DNA from: Symbiodinium natans
Taxonomy: Eukaryota > Sar > Dinophyceae > Suessiales > Symbiodiniaceae
Direction: 5' to 3'
Length of the DNA: 42,368 nucleotides
Assembly (NCBI GenBank): GCA_905221605.1
Contig: CAJNDS010000443.1
Coordinates: 97,501-139,868, forward strand
The position numbers and the translations under genes were made by a program. The notes under the pieces were generated by a model, which saw nothing but the letters and a program-made list of their open reading frames with translations, ran no database searches and was not told where the DNA came from. Positions 1-14,672 of the stretch are shown here, one piece after another. Each line of letters begins with the position of its first letter. The stretch's first letter is position 1.

Positions 1-2960
1 GTATCGAGCGGTCTGGCATGACTGAAGGAGCAACCAAGCCTCAGCAAGACCAAGCAACACAAAACTCACACAACTGCTGGTCCAGCTAAGCCACAAGACA
101 AACTTAGAGAGGCTGCCCAACCTTCTCTTTCTCCCTCTCTCTCTCACAGCGAGCACAGTTAAGCATGTGGAAGCTCATGGACTTCCGGTGACCGAGCTGA
201 CCGAGCTGACCGAGCTGCACGATCACCAGCAGCTCTGGTTGGAAGAGTGACCCCGGCGCGAAGCCAATCGGGACAAGAGGTGCGCCCTCAGAGTCCTGAG
301 TTGCTTGTCTTGTCAGACCTTCAGGGAGTCTCTTGAAGTCTTCTCTGGCAGTCCCAGCTGTCCTTCGGGAGGCCAAGGCCAAACGTTGCCAGCGCCACTG
401 CCAAGATGAGGAGATATGTCTCCTGCAGAGCTGAAGGAATGACCGCGTGCATGCTACTTGCTCAAGACGACTCAAGGCTCCTCGGGTTTGCAGGTGAAGA
501 CGGCAGACCTGGCGACTTGCAATGCTTAGAAGCCTGCATCTTTGCACGGCCCTCTTGACACATTCTTCACAATGCGCATGCAGTACACAGCAAACCTGGA
601 ATGCTCTCTGACAAGGCACAGATCCCGCTTCTTCATAATCCAGCCCGTGAACCCACCTTTCAGGCTGAAGATCAGCTTGCAAAATACCGGCTCGCGGCTT
701 CAAACCGATGAAAAGATTAAAGCAAGCTCTCCGAATGCAGATGCAAAGAATTGCAGCGCCGGCCTAAGGCACCACCTATGACAACGGTTGCCACAAAGCG
801 AACGAGGTTCGCGCTGACAACTGTAGCCTTGGAGATCGGGGGGAGACTTCAAACAATTCCGACAAGGACCCCACAGAACCAAAGCCGCGCAAGCAGGTTT
901 CGAAATCTTGGAACTCCCAACCCTTGAGTTTCCAGCCGGGCTCACCGAAGACTTCGACAGCTCTGCGAAGCCCGATAGCAGCCCGAAGAGGGTCAACACA
1001 AAAGAGGCCTCGACCAAGTGGCACAACAAATGTCTGATTGAGTTGTGACATGCTCTGTACAGCAGCAGAACCGACAAACGAAGCGGCTGAGGTATGAGTG
1101 CCATGAAAATTCCTACTCAACTAGTGGCAAAAAAAGACAAGGTGCCAACAACAACACATCAACATTTCTTTTCTATCTATCATTCTCACACCACGAAACG
1201 CAAACAGACATGAGCCGATGAGAGTATCACTGGGCGCGTTAGGACCTTGCCTCAAGTGGAGCCGTCGTGAGAACCAGTCGAGCGAGCCCTGGGGGCTTTC
1301 CTTCCACAAAGCACAGCTGAGCACAGCAGAGAACGGATATTTTGTAGCACAGCCGAAGGCAGGGAAGGCACCAGAAGCGGTGACAAGTTTGCACCTGCTC
1401 GTATCTGCTGCTCCATTAGTTCGATCATCTTCGGGATGACAATCCCATCTGCCAAGCCGCAGAGAACGGCACCTTCAGGGCTTCTACAACCATACCAGAT
1501 CGACACAGTAGGGCCAGTAGGGTTCAACATTCGGAAAGTGCCTGTCACGCAGGCTTCGATGCCCGACAGCTCCTCCCAAACACGGCCCTCTCCAAAGCAC
1601 ACATGACAGTGCTCAGCGATGCTCAGCGAAATCTAGTGGGGCGCTGCAGCTGCTCTCCTCCACGTAGTATGCCCAGACAGAGATACCCACCTCAGTTTAC
1701 ACCGTGTTTGCACTTTCACAAGACGAGATGCTGCCCAGCTTCCTGAGGGTCCAGCAAACTCAGAACAGCAAGGGATGATCCCCATGATTACCTCCAGTTT
1801 GTCAGCGTGAGAGTCACGGCGACAGTGGTTAAGATGGGGTGAACCCGGCAGTGACCTGGATATCAGGAAGGTCCAGGTAGTTTCTGATCACATGCTCATT
1901 CCTGGAGGTTCATCAGAGAGGGAATCTTGCAACCCACCTCGCGAGTTCTTGGAATGTTGTGACTGATCTCAAAGCCGGCTGTGAGAAGGACCAAGAAGAA
2001 GGCGCACTCCTCTTTACGTAATGTTGTAATGCATATGCTGACAAAGGACTCAACATGCAAAAAAGGGAGGTCTCTCCCCGCATAACCTCCCACACAAACA
2101 CCCTGTCCTGGAAGTGGTCTCGCCCTTGGAGGATTTCCTTCGATTACCAAAGCCAGTGCAGACTCCATCTACTTCGTGCTGCAGATGCTCTTGGGTTGAC
2201 GTACTTCTTACTTCTAAGGAAGTGAAATTTAGAAAGGGCATCAACGACCTGAGGGTGTCCCTCTGCACGCCCTTGCCTCAGCACGGTCCTAGCATCCCCC
2301 TCGCGACTTTTTCTGGTTGACCGTTGTGGCAAGCACTTTTCTTTGTGCAGCTTCTTTCAGTGGCTCCCTGAGAGCCTTGAGGCTGCACGACAGCAGCATG
2401 TGCTGTGAGGTTAGGCGGCAAAGCTAGAGAGCTAAGAGAGCTAGAAGAGACAGTGTCGATTGAACCGTAAACCGCAGGCCCCAGAGCTTAATCTCTCGAA
2501 TCCTGCGCTCCAAAACTCATGCTTGCATCTTGAAGTGCAGTCTAAGGTTTCTTGCAAAAAAAGCCCTTTCTGGCTGAGAACCTTTCAACATCAGCGCTAT
2601 CAGATCGGCCTGTCGCTGGGCCTCTGCTGTCAGGGTCTACCCCAAATTGTCCCATCAATGCCCTGTCCCAATGCATCTGGGCTGCTGTCTGCAGGAGGCC
2701 AAACTTTCCGCAGAGCCAACCGCTAAGCAGCACGCCCACAGGACCAGGAAGGTTCAAAGACACAAAGAGGGTCCTGAACAGAGATGCGATGCTACTTGCT
2801 GACGATGTTGATGGGGCCAAGCTTTTGCAGCAACCAATGCTCATTGGGAAGCTGACAGGATTCAGCCGCTCTCAAGATCAGTACCCAAGAGGCGTTGCCT
2901 GAGCAGATAGCCAACCAGCAGCAGTAGAGCCAGGCCAGTGACCAGAGGAAAGGCCAAAGG
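1..2960. other. GC-rich host DNA, no gene recognised
   Basis: This stretch is GC-rich and mixed in composition. Both strands carry reading frames of up to 199 codons (for example 104-703, minus strand), but none shows a recognisable domain, a plausible hydrophobic profile or repeat structure, and frames open on both strands at once, as expected for GC-rich noncoding DNA. Exons of an intron-rich host gene cannot be excluded, because dinoflagellate splice sites are not safely readable by eye. I see no tRNA, rRNA or other RNA gene here. Confidence 0.5.
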
Positions 2961-3147
2961 TGGCGCTGCAGACATGGCTTCGAGATTCGTTCGCGATGGT
3001 TTAGGCACGTGTGTCGCATGGGCGGAACAAGGGTTCGTGCAGTCTTGGCAAAGTGCACAAGGTGGGTAGGGCCGACTGCATGCCTGCCTGTCTCTCTATC
3101 CATCCAGCCTGACACGTTGCTAAGTTGGGAAGGAGTGAGCTTGTAGT
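2961..3147 (+). pseudogene. possible LINE reverse-transcriptase tail remnant
   Basis: One frame reads through this interval and includes the peptide RWFRHVCRMGGTRVRAVLAK from 2994. It resembles the conserved end of non-LTR retrotransposon reverse transcriptases, where an R-x-W-x-x-H-x-x-R-M segment follows the palm and thumb. No catalytic motif or endonuclease is present, so at most this is a 5'-truncated fragment. A (CA)n tract begins about 25 bp after its stop codon. The match is short and chance is a serious alternative. Confidence 0.3.
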
Positions 3148-3170
3148 GCAGCATATTTACTATATGTACA

Positions 3171-3172
<2 letters not shown>

Positions 3173-3231
<59 letters not shown>
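3173..3231. repeat. (CA)n microsatellite
   Basis: An almost pure run of CA dinucleotides, about 29 copies. It produces a meaningless poly-(Cys-Val) frame on the minus strand. Confidence 0.97.
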
Positions 3232-3234
<3 letters not shown>

Positions 3235-6200
3235 CCTCATCTTTTATACATCTGTCTTCGCAAAAAAATGAGCATGAGACCAGGATCATGCAGGAGAAAA
3301 ATCTCCAAGCCCAAGCAGCTGCGGACTAAGAGCAGCAGGCCTCCTGCCGTTACCCGCTACGTGACATGATCTAAAGCTTGGCCAATCAAGCTGGTGTGAG
3401 AGATGAAGACTTGATGAAACAGAGACACCATGACAACGATGATAGTAAAAAGATATCTAAGGTCCCGATTCCAAACTGAAGAGGAAACAGATCTCCAAGT
3501 TTGTCTCTGCTCTGCAGAAACGTAGCCTTGCGCAGACGATCTGGATGCTGCGGTAAGGTCCTCTACGTCGCGAAGCCGGGTGACACATAGGCACTCTCGC
3601 GAAACGAGATTTTACTGATCCCGGATAGCTTCCTGTACTAGCCTTACAAAACACCCAGCACACAATGAAGCACAACTGAGAAGACAATCTGAGGCATCAC
3701 AGTCACATGTCGTCGACGGTCACATTTTAGTAGCCGTCTCAGAAGCACTTTCACAGCCACACAGGGCCAGTAGACTTTCCTCGAACGAAGCGCACCACAA
3801 GCATCGTTAAGACCCCCAATCAGCCCCCTTCTCTCTTTCGCCGGGATCCCAAACCTGTGAAGAAAGGGCCCTGCCTCCTCCGCGTGCATCTGGCGGGGCA
3901 GGGGCTGGGCGAAGCGCTCGCCGGGTTTCTTGTGGCCCTGGGTCCTTCGATCACAGGCATTTCTCACATCTCCGCCGTGATGATCTTCAAGATTCACATT
4001 TCTGAGACCAGGACCCCGAAAACATGGGTATCAGACTGTCCTCGGTCGTCACGCACTCAAACGCATTGAGATGCTGAAGCTTTAGTCAAACCAAGGCGCG
4101 GGTTTTTGCCCTTGCCTGAGCCGCATGCAAAAGCAGGGTTCACCAAGATGTCTCAACAGTGCCTCTACTATCCTCAACCAAGTCAATGTTCTACATCATG
4201 ATGCAGATCCCTATGAGTACGTGCTAGAGCAGCTCACATGGCAGAGCTCTGCGGCAACCTGATTCTGCATTGTAGCACCCTCCTGTCATTATCAATGGAA
4301 TGGGTGCCATGTCACTACTATTTGGGAGCAAACCCAAGCCCTGCCACCGTATTCCTCCTGCAATGTCGAAAGCCCTGCCGCACGCGCTCAACAAAGCGGC
4401 GTGGTATCTGAGGATCCAGCATGCGAGCTTCAGAGCTTCCCTGCAGCAGTTGGAAAGATCTCGCTTGCAGAATGTTTAGAGTGAAACACACAACTCACAC
4501 CCACACAGAGCCACAGAGCCACATAGATCAACTAGGAAAGCTCCGCAGTGGCCTCCTGCGCCCGGCGGATAAGAAGCTCCATGCACATCAGAAAGCGCTG
4601 GGAGGCTGCCTTGGAGCTCCGCTGGGCAAATGAAAAGCTCCATAAACAGAGCTCGTCACTAATGACCACACGCATTCAGACCCTGCCCTCTTTGACTTCG
4701 ACTCAAGGTTGCACAATGATGCACGTTCTGGCAGTGTCTCAGGGGAGTTTCGTGAACATGAATCTGAGTTGTCCGATCTGGCGGGTGGGCTTCAGTGCTG
4801 AGGCCCAGTCCATATCGCCGAAGACAAAGGCAAGCTTGCGCTTCATGAACTCAACAACGACGATGTGCTCCTGGAACCCCACGTACAAGATCTGAGCTTT
4901 ACTCCTCATCAGCCTCATCATCCTGAACCCCCCCTTTCTGGCTATTGCTGGCTACAAGGCTCCGCGTTCGAGAGAGGGAGCGGTGGCATTGGCGTGGGCC
5001 CAGTAAGCGACCCTGCGGAGAACCAGCGGTCATCATTTTTGACGATGCGGTACCTCACCAGACAGCAGTCAAGAGGGGCTCTTCAAACTACTATTATTCA
5101 ACCGAGCACAACTGTCACAGCTGTGGGTCCGCAGTGCAACAGTTTGCGGCCGAGTGACACCTTGGACACTGCGCTCAGAGGAAACTCGATGATGCAGCCA
5201 CTGCCCTGATCAATCCTTGGAACGATTTGGGCGACTTCAAAGGAAGCAGGGCGGAGTGCCCCCAACTCCCGGATGAGCATGTCGCTAACGCATAACCGAA
5301 GCTCTCAAAGATGGGATTGTGAGATTGCAGCTGGTTCGGGGGCCATATCTGAAAAGCAGGCAACCGCCAACAACAGCCAAGGCTCTTCAGAGTTTCAAGA
5401 TTTTCCAGGATTTGGCAATGAATATCTGAGTATTCCTCAGCGCAGAGGAACACAGAACTCCCAAATACTCAAGCCCTTGGATCAGTAACTGCAAACTCCG
5501 CTTTACCTGCTTACCGATACACGGTCTCTGCAGTGCCCATCAGCGTTTGCGGTGGCGACTACAGTTTGCAGCAAGAGGTTTGCCCAACGCTGACATGCTG
5601 GCAAGGTTCCTGACTCGAGCCTTGGCTCACACTTGTCCGGGAGTGCCCATCACGCCACTGTGCTAGGAGCATCTCTCTTTAAAAGATTCCAGCAACGATT
5701 CGAGCACAATTCTCCAACAAGAACATGGCAGAAACAACGTCTGACACCTGGAAATGCAGCTGCTAGCTGCACTGTGCTGTCCTGTTAGAAAGGGGGTTTT
5801 GCACATCCGCCGAGCAGCTGATCTGCGTCATGTGCATTCCTCTGTGCAGGTCCAGAACGAAATCCTGCGGGTAAGGCGTGCACAGTCGCAGGGTCATCAA
5901 CTGGATCAGGGCGATGCAGTTTTAAAATGACTTTAGGTAGAGGGCTTGCAAGTGGAGCATGGTCGTGCCTTTCTCTTCATGTCTGAGCAGCAGCAGACAC
6001 TCGACTCAAACATGGTGACGAATAACAATGGCAGCACTGTTCGAAAAGGACCACACAGGGAACGCAATCAGCATCTTGCCTGGAACACCCGCAGCAAGGT
6101 CGCCCGACGCCTTGACGACACCCACATGCGGGCGATGCAGGGACCAAACTGGACTTGCTTTCACACTGCAGCGCCTCAAGAAACCAACTCCAAATGCCAA

Positions 6201-7464
6201 GGCCCTAAGACCAGAAAGGAAAGCGACACCGCTTGATACTGAAGGGAAAAGAGTAAATCAATCCCGCTGCCCACAAAGCAAGCTGGGCCTGAGTCCAAGG
6301 GCCACCATACTCCAAGCCAATGAGGTTCCCCAGCTAAACCGACGCCGAGATGCTTATCCTCAGGCTCATCGGGCATCGCATCCGGTGGCAGTGGATAACG
6401 CAGCAGCCGCGGCAGCTGGATGCGGTCCCTTTGGCACAGTCGCACACATCAATCGAAACAACGAATCTTAGGGCTTAGGATGGTCTAGGGCTTGCATCCT
6501 GTCAGCTTGTCAAGCAGCTTGCCCCAAAACACGCATGGGCCGCATGGACGATCGCTTGTACAGCACAGCGAGCCTATACTGGTATGTCGGCAGTAGAGCA
6601 AGAGAAGACGAGAGGGAGAGAGGGAGGCAAGCAGGGAGAATGGAGAGGGAGAGCACGCTGCATCAAACCGGTCCGCAACCTTCCCACATTTTTCAGAGCC
6701 AGCCTGAAGTCGTGCTGGCGAGGCGTCATCTGCAGCTGCCTTGTCCACTCTCCCATGGCCCCAGCACGTGGAGAGACCTGCATGCTGCAGGAAAAACCAC
6801 AACATCTTGTTCCCTGCAATCCTCGCTGAGGCATCAACACGCATGTGTGTCGTGTCTGGCGTGTCGAATGCTTACAGGCGCACGTCTTCACGAATATAAG
6901 CGCAACTGAATGCTCCGTTCGTTTGTAGTCATGTTGCTGTTCCAAGGAGTGCGACTAAACTTGGATGATCGAACAATAGCAAACAATGTTACGAAAATGT
7001 ACCAGAGAAAGCATGCGCCCGAGCCGTTCGCATGGTGTTGGACATTGTTCTGAAGGCTCTTTACTCGTTCGTGCTTGTCGAAGTTTTTGCTGTGTGCTTG
7101 CTGGCATGAAACACAGCACGGACAAGCACATGCCAGGCTGGTTCAGCGCCACGTGGCCGTCACGTCGAAGGAGTCCTGCTCCGTGAGAAGATGGACCGGG
7201 TGCGCCAATCGCGTCTCGAGCACGTCACTGGTAAGTTGCACCTGACAAGAGTAGTGCCACGGATGAGATAAACCAAGCGAGCCAGCTAGCGAGCATGGAT
7301 CATTCAAGTGACCAGGCTCTTTGAAAACATCGATCCATCTGAAAAGCTGAATCGAGGTGAGGGCACAACCTTCATTTCGCCGTTGACAGAAGTCTGCTCG
7401 TGCCTCAATTTGCACAGCACATCCGAAGAACAATGGCCGCAACAAGGCCCGTCAAGCCTTGTGC
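3232..7464. other. GC-rich host DNA, no gene recognised
   Basis: Frames of up to about 150 codons occur on both strands, but none has a recognisable domain or coherent composition. Short CA runs occur near 4493. I see no RNA gene, terminal repeat or integrase-like remnant. Most likely intergenic or intronic host sequence. Confidence 0.45.
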
Positions 7465-7487
7465 GCGTGTGTGTGTGTGTGTGTGTC
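7465..7487. repeat. (GT)n microsatellite
   Basis: A short run of GT dinucleotides, about 11 copies, within otherwise mixed host DNA. Confidence 0.9.
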
Positions 7488-10400
7488 ACAACATGTGAGG
7501 TTCTTGTGCTCGCCAAAGTGCTGTACATTGCAGCAAAGAAGATACCTGCAACAGGGTCTTCGTTGCCAGCGCAAGGTGCAAAACTTGTTGCCAATGGTTT
7601 ACACGATGGTTCCTTTTCCTTTCAAAACCTTTCAAGGAGCAAGTTGACACAGATTTCTTAGCATAGGCAGGCTTGAGCACCTTCCACACCACCTATTCCC
7701 CCGCCTGTCAAGGCCTAGGGTCGTGATCCAATCGCTCATCATCAATCAACGTCCTGACGCTTTTCTCCAATGCTTCGGCCACTTTCTACAGATCGCGTGC
7801 AAGTATTCTACTGCGCTCATCTAGGCACCGCGAGTAGACTGAGACGTGCAGCAACACACCGGATCAGAAGGCCTCCCTCAGGTCATGGGAGCAACCAATA
7901 CACCGGGTCGCAGCGCCATCAAACTAGATGGTACTAGTAGGTCTGAGTGGTCTGGTCGCATCCATGTGGACTTCTGCTGCCGCTGCTTCAGAGATGATTT
8001 CCCCGCTCCATCTAAAAAGAGATAGCGTTAACCTGGCTGACTATGTTGGTTGCGGAGCTTGTTCGTAAATCGGCGTGGAAATTATTGAAAGTTACTTGCT
8101 TTTCTAGACGAATGTCGCTGGGCCTTGCTGGGCCTGATCATTGTGGCCTCGAGCCAGTGAGACTTCGAATGTTCATCATGGTCCAATTCTGGTGAAGAAA
8201 TGCGGTGTATACATTGTGCAGTGTAAACATTGCGTATACGCCGTCCATGGTCGGCCATGTCTACTCCACATCTGCAAGCCAATACCCGCCTATGCTAACC
8301 TGCAGCAGGGGAGGCGGCACCTGCACCTTCACCTGCAGGGTCGCACATGGAAAGCCGGAGACGCGAACGGGCAAAAACGTCCTGACCTTTTCAGCTAGCA
8401 GCTAGGGCCTACCCTCATACGCTGGGCTTGGAGATAGAAGGAAATGCCCTCCAATGTAGCTGCCCCGCATTGACGCACATGCTATCCACAATGCAAAAAT
8501 CGCGAACCACGACGAACTTCTGTCAAAGCCCGAGGCCTGGCCTATCTACATCAAGCTTATGGATGTCGGATAAGGAGGGAATGCTTGAGCCATCAAATGG
8601 CTCTGTTCGACATTGGCAGAATTGGCGTCAGCAAAAACTTGCGACCTCTTCATTAAAGTCTAGATGCCTGCTCGAGACAGAGCTTGCAAATGCCAACCAA
8701 ACGACTAAGACGCATGAAACTGCGGAATGACAGTAGGTATACCAAATTATAGGCCATGACGAGGGCTGCACTCACGGCTTCTCTCAGCAGACTCCGAAGA
8801 GGCGGAGCGTCGCTTCTTCTTCTCCTACTCAAAACGTTAGTCATAGCTGGTGGACATTGCAAGAAAGAGTGGGGCTTGGCAAAATACACCGTGGCCCGAT
8901 GTCGGTGCCCTGCGGCCCCAGTCATTCACTGCTTCGGAAGGTGAACAGGGCTCGGCTCCTTCTTCTCCTTGCGGTCGCGATCACGGTCGCGCTCCTCACG
9001 CTCGTCCTTGTGATCGCTGAAAGGGTGACACTGTGCAGAAGCTTCTTCTCTACAGTCTGCCGGTCAACGGTGGTCTGCATACTGTCTGCATTCTTGGTAA
9101 ACCTCGTAGTAAACTTATCTGAGCCCACAACCTCCTTCCCCATCGCTGCTTTGCCTGACACAGGAGCGGAGATGGCTGCCAAAACACGATCTGAAGCTTC
9201 ACAACAATCCAAGCTTCTTCTGCGTTAACACAACTGAGGGAAATGTTGCTTCTCTTTACTCCTTTAGCAACTGGCTGCACCATGAAAAAAAGAAAGCACC
9301 TCTTGCCAAAGACATGACACTCGAAGCATGCTCAGACTGTGCACCTCCCGCCTGTTATAATGTACCCGTCTTCCGGCAGCGAACTACTTGCTGAGAGCCA
9401 CAGCACAGTCACGATGAAGACCAGAGGCGAACAACACACCATGGACATTTACGGGGGACTCTCAGCACACTTGGCACAATCAGCCCAATAACACGAAGGG
9501 CGAACTTCTCATGCGCGTCAACACAAAACTCCCTGGCTCCAACACATGTGCAACAATCTGCAACAGCGCATCGGCCAGGCTCACGACCGCCGGTTTGATG
9601 GAAACGGAAACTTGGCAATGTCCCCGGCCTGGCGCAGGCAAATACATCCTTACAACCCCAGCCACAAAAAGAATACCATGTGAACTGCGCAGAGCCACAA
9701 TCTAAGCGTATGACTTCGCCCACTCGCAAGAAGGGGATGATAAACATGTCCCGCTGCACTGGACCCCATACTCGCACATGCGTCTCATCGGCAGAGGCAA
9801 AAGTCCTCTTGACCAACGGCACCTCCCAAACAGGAATGCACGTAGCTTGCACTGCTCAGACCACAGGTTCACACGACTACTCGGAATGATGCATCTAAGG
9901 AGGATCTAGAACCTCGACCTTTTTGATCCAAAGTAACGACGCTACAGAAGCTTGACATGGTCACTTTGTACATGTGCGGATAGGTGACAAAATCAGTCGG
10001 GACGGCACCAACTGAGCAGCGGGTGTGAGATGCCCGGCGTAAGTCAGCTCTCGCCTTAGCATCCGGGTGTAAGCCATCAGGCTGCACCTTCATTCTTTCA
10101 TCCATCAGTGCTTTGTGCCAACAACGAGCTGTCATGTGCTTGGCGAGTGCAACTCAAAAATCGCCCTACTGGCCACAGCCGCGGCTCCTGCTGCAACAAG
10201 TTGCAACTCACGTGCATTCTGGAAACATTTCGTGGAATCCAACCAGCAGACAGACACATCATAGACCCACCACTCCCAAGCCAAATGCACCAACTTCGAG
10301 TCTCCGGCTCCAAACCAAAAGTTAAGGCTTCCGACACCTGGTCAAACAGGCAGAAAAGCATTGCTAGTTGCAGCTGTGGCCAACCTCAACGGATGGAATC

Positions 10401-10944
10401 TCGAGCATGTCGCCAGCTTGTTTTTCAAGCTTTGCATGGCAAGCTCATACAGTTACAACGGAAGCAATGACACCTGCTAAACATGAACATGTGCCGAAAC
10501 AAACTCTTGAGCTGCTCCTCGTTGACCATGGCATGGCACACCTCTGCAAGTCGCAGACCTGCGCAACTCACAACACGGAGGTGCACACAAAGAAGATGTG
10601 CCCCAGAAACAACGTCACTGTCATTCCACTGAGGAACAGTGGTGGGGAAAACGATTCCGGCAAGCTTCACATGAATCCACAAACGTGACACAGCATGACA
10701 TGATCCGGTGTCCTGCCTGGAATAAGCTATTGCAAGATCAAACAACTGTCGCACGGCCCATGCCGGGATTGAGCCGGATGAACCCTACACCGCTGCAGGT
10801 TCCACACATCTGTTTCAGCAGCGGCTTGCAAGCTTATCCAATCATCCATCGGATGAGTTGGTCATGATTTCCTGCATCTCATGAAACAGAACATGACATG
10901 CACATGACGATTATTCCCACTGTTGAGCCAAAGCACGCACAAAC
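7488..10944. other. GC-rich host DNA, no gene recognised
   Basis: No frame in this interval has a recognisable domain. The longest frames (about 120-147 codons, for example 9409-9852 minus and 8857-9228 plus) overlap other open frames and lack family motifs. The only item I single out is a short palindrome resembling the dinoflagellate spliced leader at 8584-8602. Confidence 0.45.
8584..8602 (-). other. spliced-leader-like palindrome (tentative)
   Basis: On the minus strand this reads AGCCATTTGATGGCTCAAG. The dinoflagellate spliced leader ends AGCCATTTTGGCTCAAG, so this is the same 17 bases with two extra bases (GA) in the middle. It is also a 7-bp perfect inverted repeat with a 3-base loop, so it may be an ordinary palindrome. 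I recognise no gene downstream on the minus strand. Confidence 0.25.
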
Positions 10945-11235
10945 ATGACAATTCTTGATTTCCAACGCACTTCGCCCTCACCGCAGGGATCACCAAGGAT
11001 TAGGCACTCAAGGGATGCCCTGCAGGATTCTGTATGGGACTCTCTGCGGGATTCTGCACAGGACTCTGAACGTAAATCTGCACGGGACGTCTTGCCGGAC
11101 TCTATGGGATTCTCTGGTCCGCGGGGGATTTTTGAGCGCTTCCCCCAAACTTCCCCGGAGGTGGGCACTCCAAGGATACTCTGCAAGATGCTGTCTACAA
11201 GCTTCAAAAGTGCGGGCCCCTTAGAAACCGTCGGA
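10945..11235 (-). repeat. dispersed repeat, copy 1 (inverted relative to copy 2)
   Basis: Read on the minus strand, this matches 14490-14672 on the plus strand over most of its length: both start with TTTCTAAGGGG, share GTCCTGTGCAGAATCC in the centre and end around AAGTGCGTTGGAA. This copy carries about 110 extra bases after its first 40 bases. The centre is a run of degenerate 15-bp repeats of the GAATCCTGCAGA type, which in one frame encode repeated Glu-Ser-Cys units. No transposase or terminal repeats are visible, so it could be a nonautonomous repeat family or a degenerate coding repeat. Confidence 0.65.
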
Positions 11236-13072
11236 TTCACCTTGGAAGCCACATGCCTGTCAGGGAGGCTGCTTGGTGGTTATGGGTGTTCGAGTCCTTG
11301 TGTTGGGCATTGCAGAAATGGCTCCTTCTGTCATGTCAAGTTCTTTGGTGATGGGGAGTTGGGAAACTTGCGCAAGTCAGCTCCGCGAATTCGTGCTGCA
11401 CACAACGCAACCAAACGCCTAACTTTTTGTCACCCTTACCTTGTTGCGATTCAAGCACGCCCCCCACCCTAGCGAGCGAAGCCCAGCAGTCGCACACAAA
11501 GCTTATGGAAATGCAACGGGAGAAGTAAGCTAATGGCTAGCGACCATGCGTGTCTTTGCACCCTAAAAATACATAAACAAAACCCAAACCAATAAGCCTA
11601 AACCCTAAACCCTATACCCTAAACCCCGAACCCTAAACAATGGGTGGGGAAGCGACTGTACCGTACCGTACGTATACATAAAAAAGACACACTGCTAGTG
11701 AAACGACCCCAAATGCACAAGTTTGTCAACTGGCGGTGCTCCAGCACATGTAACTTGCCTGCACCACAACGTCATCCTTCTGCACCTGAAGCCTTTCTGC
11801 ATCTTTGAATTTGCGACCCCTTGTTACACGTGACGAATCCCATCATACAATGTTGGAGTTCCGAAACCCCTCGTGGATACTCCGCACATGCTTCCCGTTA
11901 CTTTCCCACCGGATTCGGAATCAGGCATAACACTCTTTTTTCGCAGGGGGTCAGGTCTGCCGGCAATTTACCACTTGAGCGGCCGCAACTACCATAGCTG
12001 CGCAACAATGATGCGTGCAAGTCACGAGACTACAGCAGCCGAAAGGAAGAGGGAGCGAAGTTCGCACCATTTGACAGAACCGTGTTGGTTCCATGTATCC
12101 CGACTCACTCGCAAGAACCAATCGCAACTCCAGACGCCAGCAACTTCGATCGGCTTCTCCTCGCGCAGGGAAGAAAGGAAGGCATTCCTCAGTCTGGTCT
12201 TCCTCAAGCCCTGAGGTCTTAAAAGCAGGGCAACGGTCGCAACTCTGTTTCGGAGCTGCATGCATTTAGAACCTCATGGTTTCATGGTAGGGAAACGATC
12301 TTGAAGACAGATCGAAAATACATTTTCAACTGCTGATCTCAAGCAACGCAAGACCAGAAAAACCTTGCACTGCATAACAAGCTGATCAACCATGGGCTGC
12401 CTCTTCAGCACCAGGCTAAACTAAACCGGTTACTATGGCTTTGGATGCCCGAAACGAGGCAAGATTCAAATCAAGCACTAGCTCGAGCACTCACTCATAC
12501 TCGCTCAACCTTTCAATCATTGACGGAAGGACTCGATCCAGTTACAAACTCTTACGATTCACTCCAGACAGTTGCTCCGTGCACTGATTCTTTCACTCAG
12601 TGACTCATCACAACGAGTTTGCTCCCTCGTTCAACCACTAGCTCGCTCACTGAACATACTCACTCCGCTCTCCAACATTCTAGACCCCATACGAGTGACA
12701 GGGCCACTTACCGCAGAACACGCACCCCGGAGCCAACACATTGGAATCACACGGATGAGGAAGATGAGCATGAGTGGACTGCAAAACTGCCTTTCCCCAG
12801 ATTAGGAATCGTGGTTCGTTAACGGGCTGTAGGCTCGGAAAGTGAAGAAGCTGGGTTTTACATTCCCCGCATGAACTCTCGCACCACCATGTGCCAGCCT
12901 GCGCCAGCCAGGTTTCGGCCAGCGGGCAATCAGAATCAGCACTCCGGTTCTCAGCGCAGAAGCATTGGGCTTTAAGCTTGGGGGAGTTGGGTTGAAACTT
13001 CAAGGTTCCCTCATCTTCATCCCAAACAGACCATCGACCACCTCTCGCGGGACACGACACGACATCATCGGT
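11236..13072. other. GC-rich host DNA, no gene recognised
   Basis: No recognisable coding region or RNA gene apart from the telomere-like tract noted separately. Frames of up to about 113 codons lack family features. Confidence 0.45.
11596..11639. repeat. interstitial telomere-like repeat
   Basis: About six imperfect copies of CCCTAAA (TTTAGGG on the minus strand), the plant/alga-type telomere unit, with variants such as CCCTATA and CCCCGAA. The copies are degenerate and internal, so this is an interstitial repeat and not a chromosome end. Confidence 0.85.
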
Positions 13073-14489
<1,417 letters not shown>

Positions 14490-14672
14490 TCAATCTGCGT
14501 TTCTAAGGGGTCCGCGCTTTTAAAGCTTGTTGCAAGACGTCCCCTACAGATGCGTTTGGAGTCCTGTGCAGAATCCTGTAGAGAACGTCCACAGAACCTG
14601 CAGGGTATCTCTTAAGTGCCTCATCCTTGTTGACCCCGCAACAAAGGCAAAGTGCGTTGGAAGTCAAGAACA
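14490..14672 (+). repeat. dispersed repeat, copy 2
   Basis: Plus-strand counterpart of the minus-strand repeat at 10945-11235. It has the same opening (TTTCTAAGGGG), the same central GTCCTGTGCAGAATCCTG and the same ending, but lacks about 110 internal bases. The two copies lie about 3.3 kb apart in opposite orientation. Confidence 0.65.

Noticed and set aside
104-703. 199-codon minus-strand frame as a host gene
   Set aside because: No domain, no sensible hydrophobic or compositional pattern, and other frames are open across the same GC-rich DNA.
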